Part shown: positions 6,643 to 9,339 of the stretch, piece after piece | Layout of the letters: each line of letters starts with the position of its first letter | Numbering within the stretch: the first letter of the stretch is position 1 | NCBI GenBank assembly: GCA_024640445.1 | Contig: JAHEEZ010000137.1 | Span: 1 to 9,339, forward strand | Source: Acidobacteriota bacterium | Lineage (GTDB): Bacteria > Acidobacteriota > Blastocatellia > Pyrinomonadales > Pyrinomonadaceae | Direction of reading: 5' to 3' | Length of the DNA stretch: 9,339 nucleotides | Notes under the pieces: model-generated | What the model was told of the DNA's origin: nothing | What the model saw: only the letters and a program-made list of their open reading frames with translations | Databases searched by the model: none | Translations under genes and position numbers: made by a program

Positions 6643-6680
6643 GGGGATTCCAGGAGCCTGGAATCCCCTTCTTTGATCTT
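6643..6680 (+). terminator. Rho-independent terminator after the secreted-protein gene
   Basis: Arms GGGGATTCCAG (6643-6653) and CTGGAATCCCC (6658-6668) pair perfectly over 11 bp around GAGC, followed by a T-rich tail (ttctttgatctt, 6669-6680). It lies 31 nt after the stop codon at 6609-6611 and should separate that gene from the receiver gene. Confidence 0.88.
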
Positions 6681-6729
6681 CAATTGGAGCTTATAACCCG
6701 CTGATGAGAGACGTTCTCCATCATTTATT

Positions 6730-6748
6730 GGCCAGACCTGGTCTGGCC
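6730..6748 (+). promoter_or_regulatory. 19-bp palindrome upstream of the receiver gene
   Basis: GGCCAGACCTGGTCTGGCC has 9-bp arms with a single central T (6739). It ends 26 nt before the ATG at 6775. With almost no loop it looks more like a protein-binding site than a hairpin, though as RNA it could fold with a 3-nt loop. An imperfect hairpin, TGATG-a-GAGA/TCTC-CATCA, lies just before it (6702-6723). No convincing promoter boxes were found nearby. Confidence 0.5.
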
Positions 6749-6774
6749 TAATTTCGAGACAGAGGAGTTGATCA

Positions 6775-7164
6775 ATGATCCTGATCGCAGACGACAACAT
6801 GGGTATCCGGAAAATGATCCGAAACCTCGTCGAAGATCTCGATTCAGAGGTCCTCGAGTGCGTGAGCGGACAGGAAGCAATTGAAATGTACGAGGAGTAC
6901 AAACCTGATCTCGTGCTGATGGATGTAAATATGAGCCCGGTCGACGGGCTTACCGCGACGCGACGGATCCTTGAGCGATTCCCGGACGCGCGGATCGTCA
7001 TAGTCACCCAGCATCACGACCGGAGCACCCGTGAAGCATCGCTTGCGGTGGGCGCATACGCGTTTATTGGAAAAGACGATGTGACGCAGGTGCGCGAGTT
7101 GGTCAGTGAGAGGCTTCAGCTGGAGGGGGTGGCAACCGGACACAAACGGGACACCGAAAAGTAA
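6775..7164 (+). CDS. Single-domain response regulator (CheY-like receiver)
   Basis: A 129-residue protein consisting of one receiver domain and a short charged tail. Switch residues are all present: D6/D7 in LIADDN, phospho-acceptor D50 in LVLMDVNM, T78 in IVIVTQHHD and K100 in AFIGKDD. The loop after D50 reads DVNMSPVDG, so proline is at D+5 instead of the usual D+4; this is a mild oddity, not a loss of function. With no output domain it must act through protein contact, as a phosphate sink or in a relay. AGAGGAG at 6761-6767, 7 nt before ATG, supports the start. It is not adjacent to a kinase and is cut off from the kinase/NarL pair by a terminator, so its partner is unknown. The next gene begins 41 nt later on the same strand and may be co-transcribed. 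Confidence 0.93.
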   Translation: MILIADDNMGIRKMIRNLVEDLDSEVLECVSGQEAIEMYEEYKPDLVLMDVNMSPVDGLTATRRILERFPDARIVIVTQHHDRSTREASLAVGAYAFIGKDDVTQVRELVSERLQLEGVATGHKRDTEK

Positions 7165-7173
7165 ATTGAAGAA

Positions 7174-7189
7174 GTGCCGGCGACGGCAC
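7174..7189 (+). other. Intercistronic hairpin with GCGA tetraloop
   Basis: GTGCCG-gcga-CGGCAC forms a 6-bp stem closed by a GNRA tetraloop, 9 nt after the receiver stop and 2 nt before the ribosome site of the next gene. No T-run follows, so it is more likely an mRNA processing or stability element, or a modulator of translation of the YVTN protein, than a terminator. Confidence 0.5.
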
Positions 7190-7205
7190 ACAAAGGAGCG
7201 TAACA

Positions 7206-9339
7206 ATGAAAATCATTTTAGCCAGCACATTAAGGTCTTGGGCTTCGAAACCCTCCATTCTTTTGAACTTGAAGAGCGCACAAAAGAAGAGTTCCAGACC
7301 TTCTACCGGAATACCTGCAAACCGGACAGGCTTTGAATTTGCAAAGGTGGTTCTCACGGTCGCGGCAGTGTTCGCCGCGGTCGGCATCTATTCTCAATTT
7401 GGATTGCACAAGGTGCACGCAGATTTTTCGTTCGGCAATTCTGTGCCGGTCGGATCCGCTCCGATAGCGATAGCCGTCAACCCTGAGACGAACAAGATCT
7501 ATGTCGCCAATAGTGACAGCAATGACATCACGGTGATCGACGGGAGCGACAACTCGACCCAGACGGTAACTGCGGGTGAATACCCTCTTGCAATTGCCAT
7601 CAATTCGGAGACGAACAAGATCTATGTCGCCAATAGTGAAAGTAATGACATCACGGTGATCGACGGGAACGACAACTCGACTCAGACCGTTCTGGCGGGT
7701 GAACTCCCTCTTGCAATTGCAATCAATCCTGTGACAAACAAGATCTATGTTGCCAATAGGGGTAGCAGTGACATTACGGTGATAGACGGTACGAACAATA
7801 CAACACAGAATGTTCCGACGGCCGGGGCCACCGCGGTCGCAGTCAATCCTGTGACAAACAAGATCTACGTTACGGGTACCAACGTGACGGTGATCGACGG
7901 GACTGACAACTCTACAGAGACAATTCAGGCGGGGGAAGGCCCCCGCGCTGTCGCCGTGAACCAGGTGACGAACAGGATATATGTGGCAAATTTAGGTAAT
8001 GATGGTTCCGGTCTCAATGACGGCTTCACCGTGATTGACGGATCGAACAACTCAACCCAAACTGTTACTCCGTTTGACAGGCAAGTAAGACCCTGGTCGA
8101 TCGCGGTCAACCAGTCTACCAACAAGATCTACCTGGGTTTGGGAATGGGCGGCGTTCATGTGATTGACGGTTCGGACAATTCTACACAGGGCACCTCGGC
8201 GGGGGGCGTCAAGCCAGGAATCGCAGTCAACCCGGTGACGAACAAGATCTATGTAACGGATTTATTCAACAACAGAGCTGGAATGATCGACGGATTCGAT
8301 AACTCGACACGGAACATCCCGACGGGGGCAGGCCCTGCCGCTGTCGCCGTTAATCCGGTGACGAACAGAGTCTACGTAGCTAACAGCGAGAGTAACGATG
8401 TGACGGTGATCGACGGAACGAGAAACGTTGCGACGGGGGAAACCCCTGTCGCAACTGCGGTCAATCCGGTCACGAACAAGATCTACGTGGCAAATAGGGA
8501 TAGCAGCGACGTTACGGTAATAGACGGGAGCGATAACTCGACTCTGACAGTTCCGGCGGGAGCAGGTCCAAGCGCCGTCGCCGTCAACCCGGTGACAAAC
8601 AGGATCTATGTCGCAAACAAAGATAGTGGCGATGTAACCGTGATCGACGGGACCGATAACTCGACACAAACCGTTCCGGCGGGTTCAAATCCCGTTGCAG
8701 TCGCCGTCAATTCGGTTACGAACAAGATCTATGTCGCCAATTCCGGCAGCAGCGATGTAACCGTGATCGACGGTACGAACAATTCAACTCAAACAGTGCA
8801 GGCGGGAGCAGTGCCAGGCGATATCGCCGTCAATTCCGCGACGAACAAGATCTATGTCGCCAATTCCGGCGGCAGTGATGTAACCGTGATCGACGGTACC
8901 GCCAACTCGGCACAAACGGTTTCCGCGGGGACGGGCCCTAGTGCTGTTGCGGTCAACCCGTTGACAAACCGGATCTATGTTGCCAATTCAGGCAGCAATG
9001 ACGTAACCGTGATCGACGGCAACAATAACTCAACACAGAGTGTTCCAGCCGGTTTGGGCCCCAAGGCTATTGCCGTGAATCCGGTGACTAACAGCATCTA
9101 CGCGGCAAACGGAGATGGCGATTTCGTAACCGTAATAGATGGAAGCGACAACTCAACACAGAATGTTCCTGCGGGGTCAGGACCGGGTGCCGTCGCCGTC
9201 AACCCCGCAACGAACAGGATTTACGTCGCAAATCAAGGCAGCGATGACATAACCGTGATCGACGGAAGTGATAACTCGACGCGTACCGCTCCGGCGCGCT
9301 CAGGGCCTGCTGCTGCTACCGTAAACCCGGTGACGAACA
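7206..9339 (+). CDS. Exported YVTN-family beta-propeller repeat protein (partial, C-terminus outside window)
   Basis: The frame is open from ATG 7206 to the last base, 711 codons with no stop. AAAGGAG at 7192-7198, 7 nt before the ATG, supports the start. The N-terminus is unusual: about 46 polar and basic residues precede a hydrophobic segment (FAKVVLTVAAVFAAVGIYSQFG, about 45-66) and a possible signal peptidase site after VHA (residue 72). It may therefore be a long signal peptide or a membrane anchor. From residue 86 the protein is only tandem repeats, 15 complete plus the start of a 16th, with consensus P-x-A-V-A-V-N-P-V-T-N-K-I-Y-V-A-N-S-G-S, then DVTVIDGSDNSTQTVPAG. This is a YVTN/YncE-like propeller repeat, one blade per 41 residues. 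Fifteen or more blades exceed one 7- or 8-bladed ring, so two or more propellers or a longer array are expected. Such proteins are usually surface or periplasmic binding modules. The partner here is unknown, and a further C-terminal domain may lie beyond the window. Confidence 0.9.
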   Translation, partial: MKIILASTLRSWASKPSILLNLKSAQKKSSRPSTGIPANRTGFEFAKVVLTVAAVFAAVGIYSQFGLHKVHADFSFGNSVPVGSAPIAIAVNPETNKIYVANSDSNDITVIDGSDNSTQTVTAGEYPLAIAINSETNKIYVANSESNDITVIDGNDNSTQTVLAGELPLAIAINPVTNKIYVANRGSSDITVIDGTNNTTQNVPTAGATAVAVNPVTNKIYVTGTNVTVIDGTDNSTETIQAGEGPRAVAVNQVTNRIYVANLGNDGSGLNDGFTVIDGSNNSTQTVTPFDRQVRPWSIAVNQSTNKIYLGLGMGGVHVIDGSDNSTQGTSAGGVKPGIAVNPVTNKIYVTDLFNNRAGMIDGFDNSTRNIPTGAGPAAVAVNPVTNRVYVANSESNDVTVIDGTRNVATGETPVATAVNPVTNKIYVANRDSSDVTVIDGSDNSTLTVPAGAGPSAVAVNPVTNRIYVANKDSGDVTVIDGTDNSTQTVPAGSNPVAVAVNSVTNKIYVANSGSSDVTVIDGTNNSTQTVQAGAVPGDIAVNSATNKIYVANSGGSDVTVIDGTANSAQTVSAGTGPSAVAVNPLTNRIYVANSGSNDVTVIDGNNNSTQSVPAGLGPKAIAVNPVTNSIYAANGDGDFVTVIDGSDNSTQNVPAGSGPGAVAVNPATNRIYVANQGSDDITVIDGSDNSTRTAPARSGPAAATVNPVTN
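7461..9339 (+). repeat. Coding tandem repeat array, 123-nt unit (15 full copies and one partial)
   Basis: Repeat starts are 7461, 7584, 7707, 7830, 7941, 8091, 8214, 8334, 8445, 8568, 8691, 8814, 8937, 9060, 9183 and 9306. Copies 1-3 and 9-15 are exactly 123 nt (41 codons) each. Copies 4-8 are irregular (111, 150, 123, 120 and 111 nt), with a shortened YVTGTNVTV region in copy 4, an insertion in copy 5 and loss of the NST segment in copy 8. Long blocks around ACGAACAAGATCTATG and GTGATCGACGG are identical at DNA level between neighbours (for example copies 1/2 and 11/12), which points to recent duplication or gene conversion. Confidence 0.9.

Noticed and set aside
8262..8669. Minus-strand open frame of 135 codons in the repeat array
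   Set aside because: It repeats in step with the plus-strand blades, so it is the mirror of the repeat codons, not a gene.
7461..9339. Regular repeats as a possible CRISPR array
   Set aside because: The 123-nt unit is a multiple of three, stays in one open frame and encodes a YVTN blade; there are no short identical repeats with unique spacers.

Overview
The window looks like part of a soil-type bacterial chromosome. The best guess is Acidobacteriota (Blastocatellia-like). I infer this from moderate GC, a giant propeller-type sensor kinase paired with a NarL-type regulator, a long YVTN-repeat surface protein, and hairpin-rich intergenic DNA. No rRNA or other taxonomic marker is present, so the assignment is weak.

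Left part, minus strand (1-1674): a compact operon read leftward. It encodes an ArsR-type repressor without a metal site, an SRPBCC/AHSA1 protein, a DUF1801 protein and, after 65 nt, a secreted NTF2/SnoaL-like protein cut by the window edge. Just upstream of arsR are two copies of a 16-bp inverted repeat, GCAACC-N4-GGTTKC. One sits exactly in the 17-bp spacer of a candidate promoter, which fits autorepression.

Middle spacer (1675-2214): about 540 nt with no credible gene. It holds a 12-bp-arm inverted repeat followed by at least four short hairpins in a row, resembling a REP/BIME-type palindromic cluster.

Right part, plus strand (2215-9339): first a two-component pair. The ~1003-residue kinase has a signal peptide, a Reg_prop propeller, Y_Y_Y, one TM segment, HisKA_3 and HATPase. 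It overlaps by 35 nt a NarL/FixJ-type response regulator. After a structured 241-nt spacer comes a 178-residue secreted protein of unknown family, closed by a strong terminator. Then follows a single-domain CheY-like receiver and a very long open reading frame (start 7206, still open at 9339). That frame encodes an exported YVTN-type beta-propeller protein with 15 complete ~41-residue repeats and a 16th begun.

How they may work together: the propeller kinase would sense an extracytoplasmic cue and phosphorylate the NarL-type regulator. The two exported proteins and the orphan receiver downstream are candidates for its output, since perfect palindromes lie shortly upstream of both the secreted-protein gene and the receiver gene. 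That link is inference from position only.
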